Part shown: positions 24,760 to 34,951 of the stretch, one piece after another
Layout: each line of letters starts with the position of its first letter
How positions within the stretch are numbered: the stretch's first letter is position 1
DNA from: Comamonas sp.
GTDB taxonomy: Bacteria; Pseudomonadota; Gammaproteobacteria; Burkholderiales; Burkholderiaceae_C
Direction of reading: 5' to 3'
Length of the DNA stretch: 49,790 nt
Assembly (NCBI GenBank): GCA_015478895.1
Contig: JADMKK010000001.1
Location: 1-49,790 of the forward strand
Made by a program: the position numbers and the translations under genes
Notes under the pieces: model-generated
The model's input: the letters and a program-made list of their open reading frames with translations, nothing else
What the model was told of the DNA's origin: nothing
Databases searched by the model: none

Positions 24760-26247
24760 TTATAGTAAGACGATGTCGTACTGCTCTTGCGCCAGAGATC
24801 CTTCCACCTTCAGTGAGATGGGCTTGCCAATAAAGTCGCTCAGGCCTGCCAGGTGCTGGCTTTCTTCATCCAGCAGCAGATCGATCACGTCCGGATTGGC
24901 CACCACGCGAAATTCCTTGGGGTTGAACTGGCGCGCTTCGCGCAAGATCTCGCGCAGGATTTCATAAGCCACGCTGCGCACAGTTTTTACGCTGCCTTTG
25001 CCTTGGCACACGGGGCACGATTCGCACAGCATGTGCGCCAGCGATTCACGTGTGCGTTTGCGTGTCATCTCCAACAGCCCTAACTGCGAAAACGTGCCCG
25101 ACATGGTTTTGACGCGATCACGTTTGAGCTGCTTATTCAATTCATCCAACACCTGCTCACGGTGCTCTGCGTGCGCCATATCAATGAAGTCGGCAATGAT
25201 GATGCCGCCCAAATTGCGCAGCCGCAATTGGCGTGCAATGGCTTGCGCAGCTTCTAAATTCGTTTTGAAGATGGTGTCGTCAAAATTGCGTGCGCCTACG
25301 TAGCCGCCCGTATTCACGTCCACCGTGGTCAGCGCTTCGGTCTGGTCAATGATGAGGTAACCGCCGGACTTCAGCTCCACGCGGCGACCCAGGGCCTTGG
25401 CAATCTCTTCGTCGATGGAATACAGATCAAAAATCGGGCGTTCACCCTTGTACAGCTGCAACTTGGGCGCAGCGCTGGGCATGAACTCTTTGCCAAACGC
25501 CATGAGCTTATCGAACTGCTCTTTCGAATCCAGACGAATGCTCTGCGTCTGCTCGCCCACCAGATCGCGCAAGACGCGCTGAAGCAAATTCAAGTCCTGC
25601 TGCAGCACCGACATGGGCGGCAGCGTTGTGGCGGATGTTCTGATGCGTGCCCACGTTTTACGCAGATAGGCAATGTCTTCTGCCAGCTCCTCGTCACTGG
25701 CGTCTTCACCGTTGGTGCGCAAGATGAATCCGCCACCACCGCCTTTTTCCTTCAGGCCCACCAATTGCTGCAAACGCCCACGCAACGCATCGCGCTCCTC
25801 GGGCGTGATCTTTTGCGACACGCCGATGTGCTCATCTTGCGGCAGGTGCACCAGCAAACGGCCTGCAAGACTGATCTGCGTTGACAAACGTGCGCCTTTG
25901 CTGCCAATGGGATCTTTGATGACCTGCACCACGATGGACTGGCCTTCAAACACTTGGTGCTCAATCGGCTTGGGCGGCTCGTTCTTGCGCGCAACCATGG
26001 GTGCATCGCCGCTTTCCTGGCGTTGCCAGACATCGGCCACATGCAGGAACGCGGCGCGGTCCAAGCCAATATCAATGAAGGCGGATTGCATCCCCGGCAG
26101 CACCCGAGAGACTTTGCCCAGATAAATATTGCCCACCAGGCCGCGCTCCAAAGTGCGCTCAATGTGCAGCTCCTGCACGGCTCCCTGCTCGACGACGGCC
26201 ACGCGTGTTTCTTGGGGGGACCAGTTGATCAAAATGTCTTGTTGCAT
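24760..26247 (-). CDS. rng: Ribonuclease G
   Basis: The 495-residue endoribonuclease has the RNase E/G catalytic region: an S1 domain near the N-terminus (VGNIYLGKVSRVLPGMQSAF), the catalytic Asp motif TVDVNTGG, IIIADFIDM with the second Asp, and the zinc-link Cys pair in CESCPVCQGKG. The length fits RNase G rather than RNase E, which has a long C-terminal scaffold. It processes the 5' end of 16S rRNA and decays some mRNAs. It is the last gene of rsfS-rlmH-maf-rng, a standard Burkholderiales arrangement. Confidence 0.96.
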   Translation of the reverse strand: MQQDILINWSPQETRVAVVEQGAVQELHIERTLERGLVGNIYLGKVSRVLPGMQSAFIDIGLDRAAFLHVADVWQRQESGDAPMVARKNEPPKPIEHQVFEGQSIVVQVIKDPIGSKGARLSTQISLAGRLLVHLPQDEHIGVSQKITPEERDALRGRLQQLVGLKEKGGGGGFILRTNGEDASDEELAEDIAYLRKTWARIRTSATTLPPMSVLQQDLNLLQRVLRDLVGEQTQSIRLDSKEQFDKLMAFGKEFMPSAAPKLQLYKGERPIFDLYSIDEEIAKALGRRVELKSGGYLIIDQTEALTTVDVNTGGYVGARNFDDTIFKTNLEAAQAIARQLRLRNLGGIIIADFIDMAHAEHREQVLDELNKQLKRDRVKTMSGTFSQLGLLEMTRKRTRESLAHMLCESCPVCQGKGSVKTVRSVAYEILREILREARQFNPKEFRVVANPDVIDLLLDEESQHLAGLSDFIGKPISLKVEGSLAQEQYDIVLL

Positions 26248-26296
26248 GGTGTCTCAGTGAGAATCTTTATGGAGCGGAGCCAACTACCTGCGGCGC

Positions 26297-26911
26297 TTAC
26301 AAAGCCCAGCCCAACTTGCGCAGCAGCTGCGCTGTTTCAAATACAGGCAAACCCATGATGCCCGAATAACTACCCTCAATGTGCTCAATACAGGCAGCTG
26401 CCAGCCCCTGGACACCGTATGCACCGGCCTTGCCAAAAGGCTCTCCGGAGGCGACATACGCTGCAATCTGCGCCTTGCTCATGGCCATGAAACGCACCCT
26501 GGATACCGAAAGCGCGTGCAAGCGCTGCTCGCCCGACTGCATGGCTACAGCCGTCATGACCTCGTGCGTCTGTCCAGCCAGTTGCGACAACATGGCTGCG
26601 GCCTCTGCGGCGTCTGCAGGCTTGCCCAATATCTTTGGGCCCAGCGCCACGGTGGTGTCGGAGGTCAGCACTGGCGCGGGTGCCAGGCCTCTACGCTGCA
26701 TGCGGGCCACAGCTGCATCAAGCTTGAGCGCCGTCACACGCTGCACGTAGTCGCGCGGAGCTTCATCGGCCCAAACTGCTTCCATGGCCTCGGCGTCCTC
26801 GGATTCATCACCTTCGGCATTGGGCAGTAGCAATACATGGCTGACGTTAAGCTGCTGCAGCAATTGGCTGCGGCGCGGACTTTGGGAAGCAAGGTAGATA
26901 AAGTCAGGCAT
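26297..26911 (-). CDS. maf: Maf family nucleotide pyrophosphatase
   Basis: The 204-residue protein starts with the Maf loop [13 protein letters not shown] and continues with the SDTTVAL motif, GKPADAAEA and the C-terminal [13 protein letters not shown] and [10 protein letters not shown] segments. Maf proteins hydrolyse non-canonical or house-cleaning nucleoside triphosphates to monophosphates; the AYGVQG pattern suggests the dTTP/UTP-directed subgroup. It follows rlmH after about 156 bp, an unusually wide gap that contains a repeat fragment, and precedes rng by 49 bp. The ribosome-binding site is weak. Confidence 0.94.
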   Translation of the reverse strand: MPDFIYLASQSPRRSQLLQQLNVSHVLLLPNAEGDESEDAEAMEAVWADEAPRDYVQRVTALKLDAAVARMQRRGLAPAPVLTSDTTVALGPKILGKPADAAEAAAMLSQLAGQTHEVMTAVAMQSGEQRLHALSVSRVRFMAMSKAQIAAYVASGEPFGKAGAYGVQGLAAACIEHIEGSYSGIMGLPVFETAQLLRKLGWAL

Positions 26912-26956
26912 GGTATTTTGATGAAATTGGCCTCAAACCGTTGTGTAGCAACGGCT

Positions 26957-27005
26957 AGTAGCTATAAAAACAGACTAGCAACCGCAGCCCTTGTTCTTCG
27001 AGGCG
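26957..27005 (+). repeat. Partial dispersed repeat
   Basis: The gap between rlmH and maf contains tagtagctataaaaacag, then actagcaaccgcagcccttg and cgaggc, which resembles copy 1 with small insertions. It probably explains why this normally tight junction is about 156 bp wide. Confidence 0.4.
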
Positions 27006-27067
27006 GACCAAAAAACAAGGCCCGGTGCAATGCGCACAGGGCCTAGCAGCATACGCAGAGAACGCGC

Positions 27068-27535
27068 TCACTCGCGGTGATAAGGATGGCCTGCGTTGAC
27101 AGACCAAGCACGGTACAGCTGCTCGATCAGCAACACACGCACCATTGCATGCGGCAAGGTCAGATCCGACAAACGAATCCGCTCATGCGCTGCCTGGCGA
27201 AAGTCAGGGTCCAAACCATCGGGGCCCCCGATGATCAAAGCCACATCGTCACTTTCTAACTGCCAGGCTTGAAGGCGCTGGGCCAGTGCTTTGGTGGTCA
27301 GATTGGTGCCGCGTTCATCGAGCACCACAATGCGAGTGCCTCGAGGAATCACCGCCTCGATGCGCTTGCGCTCCGCTGCGTACAAAGTCTCCACCGTCTT
27401 GGAGCCACGGGGCTCCGTTTTGACGGTTTTAAGTTCGACCTTGAGTTCGTGCGGAAAGCGCTTGGCGTAATCGTCGTAAGCCGTCTGTGCCCAATCAGGC
27501 ACATGCTGGCCGACAGCCACTATCAAAAGCTTCAT
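27068..27535 (-). CDS. rlmH: 23S rRNA (pseudouridine(1915)-N3)-methyltransferase RlmH
   Basis: The 155-residue SPOUT methyltransferase matches the family in length and motifs: [34 protein letters not shown], the knot segment [14 protein letters not shown] and [18 protein letters not shown]. It methylates pseudouridine 1915 in helix 69 of 23S rRNA in the assembled ribosome. Its start overlaps the rsfS stop codon by 4 bp, so the two are translationally coupled. Confidence 0.97.
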   Translation of the reverse strand: MKLLIVAVGQHVPDWAQTAYDDYAKRFPHELKVELKTVKTEPRGSKTVETLYAAERKRIEAVIPRGTRIVVLDERGTNLTTKALAQRLQAWQLESDDVALIIGGPDGLDPDFRQAAHERIRLSDLTLPHAMVRVLLIEQLYRAWSVNAGHPYHRE

Positions 27536-28296
27536 GCTTTCTTCGCAGCTGCCTTCTTGGCACCACCGCGTGGAGCGGTTTGCTTGATGACGACCTTTTG
27601 CACAGAGGCGGGGGTCTTCTTCGCCGCTGGCTTTTTAGCAGCGGGCTTCTTCACCGCTGGCTTTTCGCTGGCAGTCTTGGCAGCGACTGTCGCTGTTGCT
27701 GTTGCAGACTTCTTGGCTGCGGGCTTTTTCACCGCCGGTTTTTCACTGGCAGTTTTAGCAGCCGCTGTCGTAGCAGCCGACTTCTTGGCTGCAGCTTTCT
27801 TGACGACAGTCTTGCCATCAATGGCAGCGACCGCCTTCTTGGCAGCCGGCTTTTTCACTGGCTTGGCGTCTTCTTGCGAATCATCTTCCGAAGCAAAAAT
27901 CTTCGAAGGCTTGGCTGAGCCCAGCTTCAGACGCACTGGCTTGTCGCCCCAGAGTTCTTCCAGACGGTAGTACTGGCGAATGGTCGGTTGCATGACGTGC
28001 ACCACGCACTGGCCACAGTCAACAATGATCCACTCACCGTTTTCTTCGCCTTCATGGCGTGGCACGGCAAAACCGGCCTTCTTGACGGCTTCACGCACGC
28101 TGGAAGCGAGCGCCTTGGTCTGGCGGCTGGAAGCGCCGGAAGCAACAATCACACGCTCAAACAGCGGAGACAGGTGCTCGGTATTAAAAACCTGAATATC
28201 TTGTGCCTTAACGTCTTCCAAGCCATCGACGATGGCACGCTGGAGTTTGGTCACGTCTTTTTTGGCTGCGGAATCCGATTGTGTGGAGGTGCTCAT
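27532..28296 (-). CDS. rsfS: Ribosome silencing factor RsfS with long Lys/Ala/Pro-rich tail
   Basis: Residues 12-126 form the RsfS/Iojap domain ([59 protein letters not shown]), which binds uL14 and blocks joining of ribosomal subunits in poor nutrient conditions. Most RsfS proteins stop near residue 105-130. This one continues to 254 with a tail built of KKPAAKK, KPAVKK and KTASEKP repeats that looks like bacterial histone-H1-like or AlgP tails. The tail is in frame with no sign of assembly error. It is probably disordered and strongly basic. The gene normally follows nadD, which is missing here. Confidence 0.93.
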   Translation of the reverse strand: MSTSTQSDSAAKKDVTKLQRAIVDGLEDVKAQDIQVFNTEHLSPLFERVIVASGASSRQTKALASSVREAVKKAGFAVPRHEGEENGEWIIVDCGQCVVHVMQPTIRQYYRLEELWGDKPVRLKLGSAKPSKIFASEDDSQEDAKPVKKPAAKKAVAAIDGKTVVKKAAAKKSAATTAAAKTASEKPAVKKPAAKKSATATATVAAKTASEKPAVKKPAAKKPAAKKTPASVQKVVIKQTAPRGGAKKAAAKKA

Positions 28297-28492
28297 CAGG
28301 CGATATTCAGTTGTAGTTGTAAGTACCAGTCAATATAGCGCGGTGCCGTCAAAGGCCTGAAAGCCTATTGATATGCTGCCCCACGCTGACAGGGCTTTTA
28401 TTGTGTTTGTAAACGAATACTAGCCTCAAGCTAATGGAGACTAGTAGCTATAGAAATTATAGTTTTCCTGTTGGTCTAATGCTTTGTTCAGC
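28297..28492. other. 196-bp gap between hemF and rsfS (expected site of nadD)
   Basis: No coding sequence was found. The gap holds gtagctatagaaattatag (28444-28462), a likely fragment of the dispersed repeat, close to the hemF stop codon. In related genomes I recall nadD at this place. A promoter for rsfS should lie here. Confidence 0.45.
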
Positions 28493-29434
28493 TCAAAGCC
28501 AGTCGCGGCGCACCAAGTATTGGCCCAGCAAGTCAGCTTCTGGGGTTCCCAAAGCATCCTTGCGCTGGTAGCTCCAGTCTGCATGCAAAGGCATGGAAAG
28601 CAAAATTGATTCCGTGCGCCCTCCAGACTGAAGCCCAAAGTGGGTACCACGATCCCATACCAGATTGAATTCCACATAACGCCCACGGCGATAGCGTTGA
28701 AAACCCACCTGATCAGGGCCGTAATGCGTTGCTTTACGCTTTTCCACGATCGGCAAATAGGCTTTCAGAAAAGCATCGCCCACCGAGCGCATCATGGCAA
28801 AACCTTGTTCCTGACCCAACTCACTGAAATCGTCGTAGAAAATGCCGCCAATACCGCGCTGTTCTTCCCGGTGCTTTAAATAAAAATATTCGTCGCACCA
28901 TTTCTTGAAGCGAGGATACAACTCGGCGCCAAAGGGCTCCACGGCATCTTTGCAGGTCTGGTGAAAGTGCACGGCATCTTCTTCAAAACCATAAACCGGC
29001 GTCAAATCCATGCCGCCGCCAAACCAGCTGGTCTTTTCCTGACCTTCATGCCCTGCGGTAATCATGCGCACATTCATGTGCACCGTAGGCACATAGGGGT
29101 TGCGCGCGTGAAACACCAGCGAAACACCCATGGCCTCAAAAGGAGCACCTGCTAGCTCGGGGCGATGTTGTGTCGCCGAAGGGGGAAGTTGCGCGCCCTT
29201 GACATGCGAAAAGCCACATCCGGCGCGTTCAAAAACGATACCGTTCTCTAGGATTTTGGTGATGCCATCACCTTGCAGTCGTTCTTGCGCATCCTTTCTC
29301 CAAGGATCTACCAAGAACTTGCCAGCGCCCGCCCCAGCAGCCGCTTCCACGGCCTCCAGCGCTTGGGTAATACTGGCTTGCAAGTCCATCAAATAAGCTC
29401 GTACATTGTCCACCGACGCTGGTTGCTCTTGCAC
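28493..29434 (-). CDS. hemF: Coproporphyrinogen III oxidase, aerobic
   Basis: The 313-residue enzyme oxidatively decarboxylates coproporphyrinogen III to protoporphyrinogen IX with O2. Typical segments are [34 protein letters not shown] and [19 protein letters not shown] choose the GTG at 29434 as start because AAGGAG lies 6 nt before it; the longer frame would run 50 bp into purD without a ribosome-binding site. It follows purD closely, with the purD stop inside the Shine-Dalgarno region. It indicates aerobic heme synthesis. Confidence 0.96.
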   Translation of the reverse strand: MQEQPASVDNVRAYLMDLQASITQALEAVEAAAGAGAGKFLVDPWRKDAQERLQGDGITKILENGIVFERAGCGFSHVKGAQLPPSATQHRPELAGAPFEAMGVSLVFHARNPYVPTVHMNVRMITAGHEGQEKTSWFGGGMDLTPVYGFEEDAVHFHQTCKDAVEPFGAELYPRFKKWCDEYFYLKHREEQRGIGGIFYDDFSELGQEQGFAMMRSVGDAFLKAYLPIVEKRKATHYGPDQVGFQRYRRGRYVEFNLVWDRGTHFGLQSGGRTESILLSMPLHADWSYQRKDALGTPEADLLGQYLVRRDWL

Positions 29435-29444
29435 GCAGGGCTCC

Positions 29445-30731
29445 TTAGTTTTTGATAGCGCGAAATCCAATATCGCGGCGGTATTGCATGCCATCGAAGT
29501 GAATACCGCGCGTCACGTCATACACACGCTGCTGTGCTTGGCGCACGCTGTCAGCCAGCACGGTCACGCACAACACGCGGCCCCCTGTCGTGACCGGAAC
29601 TCCTGCGTCATTGAGCTGTGTTCCGGCATGAAAGACCACGGCGTCATCCGCTTCCGCTGGCAAGCCAGTAATGGCATCGCCCTTGCGGGGTGCTTCTGGA
29701 TAGCCTGCAGCGGCCATCACCACACCCAAGGCAGTACGGCGATCCCATTCCAGATCGACGTGCTCAAGCTTGCCGTCAACAGCGGCCAGGAAGACTTCCA
29801 CCAGATCGCTCTTCAAACGCATCATGATGGGCTGCGTTTCAGGGTCGCCCATGCGGGTGTTGAACTCCAGCGTCTTGGGGTGCCCGTTGCCATCAATCAT
29901 CAAGCCGGCATACAGGAACCCTGTAAAAGGGACGCCGTCTTTTTCCATGCCACGGATCGTAGGCAAGATAATTTCGCGCATGGCGCGAGCGTGTACGTCG
30001 GCAGTCACCACCGGGGCTGGCGAGTAAGCGCCCATGCCGCCTGTATTGGGGCCTTCATCATTGTCTTTGAGGCGTTTATGGTCCTGGCTGGTCGCCATCG
30101 CCACCACGTTCTTGCCATCGCACAGCACAATGAATGAAGCCTCTTCCCCGGCCAAGAACTCTTCAATCACCACGCGCGCACCACCTTCGTTGTGCTGCAC
30201 GCCGTATTTGTTGTCCACCAGCATAAAGTCCACTGCGTCATGGGCTTCTTGCAGCGTCATGGCCACCACCACACCCTTACCAGCGGCCAAGCCGTCAGCC
30301 TTCACCACGATGGGCGCGCCCAAACGGTCTACAAAGGCATGGGCTGCCACGGGATCAGTAAATGTATCGTAGTCCGCCGTAGGAATGCTGTGGCGGCGCA
30401 TGAACGCCTTGGAGAAAGCCTTGGACGACTCCAACTGCGCAGCTGCCTTGGTGGGCCCAAAGATCTTCATGCCGTGCGCACGGAATTCATCCACCACACC
30501 GGCTGCCAATGGAGCTTCTGGCCCCACCACACTCAAGCCAATACCTTCTGCTTGCGCCCACTCGCGCAGCTTCACAACATCGCTGATATCGACGTTTTGA
30601 ATCTTTCCGCCCGCCAAAGCCGTACCACCGTTGCCGGAAGCTACAAATACCTTCGTCGCCTTGGGCGATTGGGCCAATTTCCACGCCAGAGCATGTTCAC
30701 GGCCACCGCCGCCAATTACAAGAATTTTCAT
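29445..30731 (-). CDS. purD: Phosphoribosylamine-glycine ligase
   Basis: The 428-residue GAR synthetase carries out the second step of purine synthesis, joining glycine to phosphoribosylamine with ATP. It starts with [19 protein letters not shown], has the ATP-grasp segment [15 protein letters not shown], then [14 protein letters not shown] and [11 protein letters not shown], all standard. It overlaps the upstream yebC by 4 bp (ATGA) and is followed by hemF, so yebC-purD-hemF is one transcript. Confidence 0.97.
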   Translation of the reverse strand: MKILVIGGGGREHALAWKLAQSPKATKVFVASGNGGTALAGGKIQNVDISDVVKLREWAQAEGIGLSVVGPEAPLAAGVVDEFRAHGMKIFGPTKAAAQLESSKAFSKAFMRRHSIPTADYDTFTDPVAAHAFVDRLGAPIVVKADGLAAGKGVVVAMTLQEAHDAVDFMLVDNKYGVQHNEGGARVVIEEFLAGEEASFIVLCDGKNVVAMATSQDHKRLKDNDEGPNTGGMGAYSPAPVVTADVHARAMREIILPTIRGMEKDGVPFTGFLYAGLMIDGNGHPKTLEFNTRMGDPETQPIMMRLKSDLVEVFLAAVDGKLEHVDLEWDRRTALGVVMAAAGYPEAPRKGDAITGLPAEADDAVVFHAGTQLNDAGVPVTTGGRVLCVTVLADSVRQAQQRVYDVTRGIHFDGMQYRRDIGFRAIKN

Positions 30732-31447
30732 ATTTCAGCGTTGTGGTAGACGTCTTGAACGTCGTCCAAATCTTCCAGTACATCTAACAGTTTTTGCATG
30801 CGATCCGCGTCGTCGCCTTGCAGACCAATGGTGTTTTCGGCGCGCATTGTGACTTCCGCCACTTCAGGGTGGAGGCCGGCCGCTTCCAGTGCATTTTTGA
30901 CAGTTTCAAAGTCGCTGGGTGCCGTCAACACTTCGATGGCGCCCTCTTCATCGACTACCACATCGTCTGCGCCAGCTTCCAGCGCCACTTCCATCACTTT
31001 TTCCTCAGACGTGCCAGGAGCAAAAATAATTTGACCGCAGTGCTTGAACTGAAACGCTACCGAGCCTTCGGTGCCCATGTTACCGCCGTACTTGTTGAAC
31101 GCATGGCGCACATCAGCGACGGTGCGCACCCGATTGTCGGTCATGGTGTCCACAATGATGGCAGCGCCACCAATGCCGTAGCCTTCATAGCGAATTTCTT
31201 CGTAGGTCACGCCCTCCAGATTGCCGGTGGCCTTGTCAATATTGCGCTTGATATTGTCCGCCGGCATATTGGCTGCCTTGGCTTTTTCAATAGCCAAACG
31301 CAGACGCGGATTGGCATTCAGATCACCGCCACCTTGTCTGGCCGCGACCATGATTTCACGAATGATTCGGGTCCAGATACGACCGCGCTTTTCATCCTGG
31401 CGACCTTTACGGTGCTGGATGTTGGCCCATTTGCTATGTCCTGCCAC
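30728..31447 (-). CDS. yebC: YebC/PmpR family protein
   Basis: The 239-residue protein has the YebC signature [20 protein letters not shown] and the conserved [20 protein letters not shown] segment. YebC proteins were long listed as transcriptional regulators; recent work on the family points to relief of ribosome stalling at difficult peptides such as polyproline. The start is a GTG at 31447 with AAAGGA 6 nt upstream. It shares an 81-bp divergent intergenic region with the ATPase gene at 31529. Confidence 0.95.
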   Translation of the reverse strand: MAGHSKWANIQHRKGRQDEKRGRIWTRIIREIMVAARQGGGDLNANPRLRLAIEKAKAANMPADNIKRNIDKATGNLEGVTYEEIRYEGYGIGGAAIIVDTMTDNRVRTVADVRHAFNKYGGNMGTEGSVAFQFKHCGQIIFAPGTSEEKVMEVALEAGADDVVVDEEGAIEVLTAPSDFETVKNALEAAGLHPEVAEVTMRAENTIGLQGDDADRMQKLLDVLEDLDDVQDVYHNAEI

Positions 31448-31528
31448 GGGAAATCCTTTGGTCTTGATTTAATCTACTGGGCACGGATTCTACTTTTGAC
31501 AGCACCCATTGACAGAGGAAACCCGAAC

Positions 31529-33040
31529 ATGCCCTCAGCCTTACCTATTGCCCAGCATGGTGACATCACCTGCTCCATCTTGCCCGAGATGGCCAACCGC
31601 CATGGACTTATCACAGGAGCCACCGGCACTGGCAAAACTGTCACTCTGCAAAAAATCGCTGAAAGCCTCTCTTTAGCAGGCGTTCCCGTCTTTTTAGCGG
31701 ACATCAAAGGAGACCTTACGGGCATCAGCCAGACGGGCAGCATTGGCGGCAAGCTTGCTGCCTCTTTGCAAGAGCGCGGTCTTGCTTTGCCTGATCCTGT
31801 CGCATGCCCCAGCACACTGTGGGATGTATTTGGTCAGCAAGGCCACCCTGTACGGGCCACCATTTCTGACATGGGCCCATTGCTGATAGGACGCATGCTC
31901 GGGCTGAATGACACCCAGATGGGCGTGTTGAACATCGTCTTCAAGATTGCCGACGACAACGGCATGCTGCTCCTGGATCTCAAAGACCTGCGTACCATGC
32001 TTCAGCATGTCGGCGAGAACGCCAAACAATTCACCACCGAATACGGCAATATTTCGGCCGCCAGCGTTGGAGCTATCCAACGCGGCTTGCTGCAAATTGA
32101 GTCGCAAGGCGGTGATCAGTTTTTTGGCGAGCCCATGCTCAACATTGAAGACCTGGTGCAAACCGACGCACAAGGGCGCGGCGTGATCAATATTTTGGCT
32201 GCCGACAAGCTCATGCAGTCGCCGCGCCTGTACGCCACTTTTCTGCTGTGGATGTTGTCTGAGTTGTTCGAGCAGCTGCCTGAAATTGGCGACCCTGACA
32301 AGCCCAAGCTTGCTTTCTTTTTCGACGAGGCTCATTTGCTATTCAACGATGCCCCCAAGGTGCTGGTTGAGCGCATTGAACTGGTGGTGCGTTTGGTGCG
32401 CTCCAAAGGCGTGGGGGTGTACTTTGTCACGCAAAACCCCATGGACATTCCCGACAGCGTGCTGGCCCAGTTAGGCAATCGGGTGCAACATGCGCTGCGC
32501 GCTTTCACTCCCAAAGACCAAAAGGCCGTCAAAGGGACTGCGCAAACCATGCGCCCCAATCCTGCAGTAGACATTGAAGCTGCCATCACGGAATTGGCGG
32601 TGGGAGAAGGCTTGATCAGCTTCTTAGATGAAAAAGGCCGCCCCAGCATCACCCAGCGCGTATTTGTGATTCCACCAGGCAGCCAGCTTGGCCCGATTAC
32701 AGACAACCAGCGCCGCGCCTTACTAGCGAACTCTTTGGTGACAGGCATCTATGACAACACCATTGACCGGGAATCCGCCTACGAAATGCTCCAAGCGCGT
32801 GCTGCACAGTCTCCAACGGCTACGGGTGACACGAATGGGCAAGGCAGTACGACACAAAATGGCGGCATGCTGGGAGGATTCAACGATTTCCTCTTTGGCT
32901 CCACGGGCCCGCGCGGTGGAAAAAAAGATGGTTTGGTACAAAGTCTTGTCAAATCTACAGCACGTAATATGACGAACCAGTTGGGCCGACAGCTGTTGCG
33001 TGGCGTCCTCGGCAGCCTCACTGGCAGCAAAAAACGCTGA
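31529..33040 (+). CDS. HerA/YjgR-like ATPase (DUF853)
   Basis: The 503-residue protein is a HerA-FtsK-type ATPase of the DUF853 family: Walker A GATGTGKT at residues 30-37, Walker B FFFDEAH near 265, and the arginine-containing segment [11 protein letters not shown]. The ATG at 31529 follows GAGGAAA; a longer open frame upstream only reflects sequence antisense to yebC. The C-terminal ~70 residues are low-complexity (Gly, Ser, Lys). Family members are often called E. coli YjgR-like; their cellular role is not settled, with DNA translocation or processing as possibilities. Confidence 0.93.
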   Translation: MPSALPIAQHGDITCSILPEMANRHGLITGATGTGKTVTLQKIAESLSLAGVPVFLADIKGDLTGISQTGSIGGKLAASLQERGLALPDPVACPSTLWDVFGQQGHPVRATISDMGPLLIGRMLGLNDTQMGVLNIVFKIADDNGMLLLDLKDLRTMLQHVGENAKQFTTEYGNISAASVGAIQRGLLQIESQGGDQFFGEPMLNIEDLVQTDAQGRGVINILAADKLMQSPRLYATFLLWMLSELFEQLPEIGDPDKPKLAFFFDEAHLLFNDAPKVLVERIELVVRLVRSKGVGVYFVTQNPMDIPDSVLAQLGNRVQHALRAFTPKDQKAVKGTAQTMRPNPAVDIEAAITELAVGEGLISFLDEKGRPSITQRVFVIPPGSQLGPITDNQRRALLANSLVTGIYDNTIDRESAYEMLQARAAQSPTATGDTNGQGSTTQNGGMLGGFNDFLFGSTGPRGGKKDGLVQSLVKSTARNMTNQLGRQLLRGVLGSLTGSKKR

Positions 33041-33126
33041 ACTGCCACGCCCCGGTGATCCGCTAACGACCTCAGGGAATGTTCGACTACTTTTTAGAGC
33101 CCATCCTGTTTAGAGTGCCGGGCCAT

Positions 33127-33996
33127 ATGTCTAGCAATACCGCCCTCCCGTCTTTATCTGTCATGCAACTGCAAGTGCAAGACCACATTGCACACCTGCA
33201 ACTCAGTCAGCCTGACAGTCTCAACACCATGCACCCTGCATTTTGGCGTGACTTGAACGCAGCGCTCAGCCACATCGAAACGCACAGCGATGCGCGTGTA
33301 CTGATTATCAGCAGTACCGGCAAACACTTCAGCGCAGGCATGGCGCTCGACACTTTCGCCAATCCAGATTTCATTCCCAAGGACCAATCGCCCGAAGGGC
33401 GCGCTGCGCTGTCTGAGTTTTTGTGGGACATGCAGCAAGTCTTCACACGCATAGAACAACTGCGCATTCCCGTAATTGCAGCCATTCAAGGCGGCTGTAT
33501 TGGCGGCGCACTGGACATGGTGTGCTGCGCTTGCATTCGCTACGCCACGCAAGAAGCTTTTTTTTGCGTGCAAGAAATCAACATCGGCATGGTCGCGGAT
33601 TTAGGCAGTCTGCAGCGCTTACCCAAATTGCTGCCAATGGGTTTGGTCAAAGAACTGGCCTATACAGGTCGCCGCTGGCCTGCCCAAGCAGCGCTGGCGC
33701 ATGGCTTTGTCAACGGCATTTTCGAGAGCCAAGAAACCATGCTCAACGCAGCGCTGCAATGCGCTCAGGAGGTTGCAGCCAAGCCACCCATTGCCATTTG
33801 GGGCAGCAAGCAAGCCATGGACTTTGCCCGCGACCACAGTGTGCAAGACAGCTTGCGCCAAATGGGCTGGTTGCAGGCAGGCATATGGAGCAACCGCCAT
33901 GTCATGGAATCTGTGCAAGCCATGCATCTGAAGCGCGCGGGCGAATTCCCTCCCCTAATGCCGCAGCGCACTTTTGCCCATATGGGCCAAGAATGA
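33127..33996 (+). CDS. Crotonase-family protein, dienoyl-CoA isomerase-like
   Basis: The 289-residue protein resembles delta3,5-delta2,4-dienoyl-CoA isomerase: GKHFSAGMALD, AIQGGCIGGALDMV, and QEINIGMVADLGSLQRLPKL, in which the Glu and Asp match the residues that shuttle the proton in the rat enzyme. A further acidic residue of that family (in CDIR) is Cys here (CACIRYA). The start is uncertain: 33127 was chosen, but 33079 and 33163 are also in frame and none has a good ribosome-binding site. It stands alone on the plus strand between the ATPase gene and upp. Confidence 0.8.
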   Translation: MSSNTALPSLSVMQLQVQDHIAHLQLSQPDSLNTMHPAFWRDLNAALSHIETHSDARVLIISSTGKHFSAGMALDTFANPDFIPKDQSPEGRAALSEFLWDMQQVFTRIEQLRIPVIAAIQGGCIGGALDMVCCACIRYATQEAFFCVQEINIGMVADLGSLQRLPKLLPMGLVKELAYTGRRWPAQAALAHGFVNGIFESQETMLNAALQCAQEVAAKPPIAIWGSKQAMDFARDHSVQDSLRQMGWLQAGIWSNRHVMESVQAMHLKRAGEFPPLMPQRTFAHMGQE

Positions 33997-34217
33997 GATT
34001 TTCTAGCGCTAAATGCCGAACAGGCGTAGCCAACCCTTCAGAAACACCCTTGCGCGCGCAGAAAAGATAAGGACTTCCCACATAGGTAATTAGAAATCAG
34101 CACAATGCAGGGCATCGCAATGTGCTGTGGCACGCCAAATACTTGGGGCAGAAAGTACAGCGACACCCCTCAAGTTCAGTGCGCTGCAGGCGCTTTTACT
34201 AATTACAGATACAGACC
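33997..34217. promoter_or_regulatory. Upstream region of upp
   Basis: This 221-bp gap contains no gene. It should hold the upp promoter, but I see no convincing -35/-10 pair. A fragment ctgcaggcgcttttactaat near 34184-34203 may be another decayed dispersed repeat. Confidence 0.35.
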
Positions 34218-34850
34218 ATGAGCACAGTCCACCTCATCGACCACCCCCTGATTCAGCACAAGTTAACCTTGATGCGTCGCAAGGAAGCCAGCACCAATAG
34301 TTTCCGCCGCATGCTGGGTGAGTTGTCCACCCTGATGGCCTACGAATTGACGCGCGACTTCCCGCTGCAAGACATCGAAATCGAGACCCCCATGGAAAAG
34401 ATGACGGGTCGTGTCATCGATGGCAAGAAGCTGGCACTTGTGTCCATCTTGCGCGCTGGCAACGGCTTCTTGGATGGCATGCTCAACGTGGTGCCGGGCG
34501 CACGCATTGGCCACATCGGTCTGTTCCGCGACCCTGAAACGCTCCAGCCCGTTGAGTACTACTACAAGATGCCCGACAACATGTCCGAGCGCGATGTAAT
34601 CGTGGTCGACCCCATGCTGGCGACCGGCAACTCTGCCGCTGCAGCCGTGCAGCAACTCAAGACCAAAAGTGCCCCCAAGTCCATCAAATTCATGTGCTTA
34701 TTGGCAGCGCCAGAAGGCATCAAGACCATGCAGCAAGCGCACCCGGATGTAGAGATTTACACCGCTGCGATTGACCGTGAGCTGGACAGCCATGGTTATA
34801 TCTTGCCTGGCCTGGGTGATGCTGGCGACCGTATTTTCGGCACCAAGTAA
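34218..34850 (+). CDS. upp: Uracil phosphoribosyltransferase
   Basis: The 210-residue enzyme salvages uracil to UMP with PRPP. The PRPP loop [16 protein letters not shown] is near residues 129-144, and the uracil-binding C-terminal segment [18 protein letters not shown] is intact. Length and the N-terminus ([17 protein letters not shown]) fit the family. It is monocistronic: a clear terminator follows about 20 bp after the stop codon. Confidence 0.97.
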   Translation: MSTVHLIDHPLIQHKLTLMRRKEASTNSFRRMLGELSTLMAYELTRDFPLQDIEIETPMEKMTGRVIDGKKLALVSILRAGNGFLDGMLNVVPGARIGHIGLFRDPETLQPVEYYYKMPDNMSERDVIVVDPMLATGNSAAAAVQQLKTKSAPKSIKFMCLLAAPEGIKTMQQAHPDVEIYTAAIDRELDSHGYILPGLGDAGDRIFGTK

Positions 34851-34871
34851 GCTTCTTGAGGCTTTGAACCC

Positions 34872-34895
34872 ATCCTCCTGCGGGAGGATTTTTTA
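34872..34895 (+). terminator. Rho-independent terminator of upp
   Basis: A 7-bp stem (atcctcc 34872-34878, ggaggat 34883-34889) with a 4-nt loop runs directly into a T-run on the plus strand. Confidence 0.85.
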
Positions 34896-34951
34896 TGCCT
34901 GCTCCCTTGAATTTACAAAAATCCTTACAAGCATAAAAAACCCAAACAAAA

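Noticed and set aside
24496-24967. Small open frames on both strands before and through the rng terminator
   Set aside because: They pass through a terminator stem and the dispersed repeat, have no ribosome-binding site and no recognisable product.
27540-27860. Lys/Ala/Pro repeats as a separate H1-like gene or a CRISPR-like array
   Set aside because: The repeats are in frame with RsfS and imperfect, without uniform spacers or an independent start site.
30794-31528. N-terminal extension of the YjgR-like ATPase by about 245 residues
   Set aside because: The extension is antisense to yebC and has no homology known to me. A good ribosome-binding site and the family start are at 31529.
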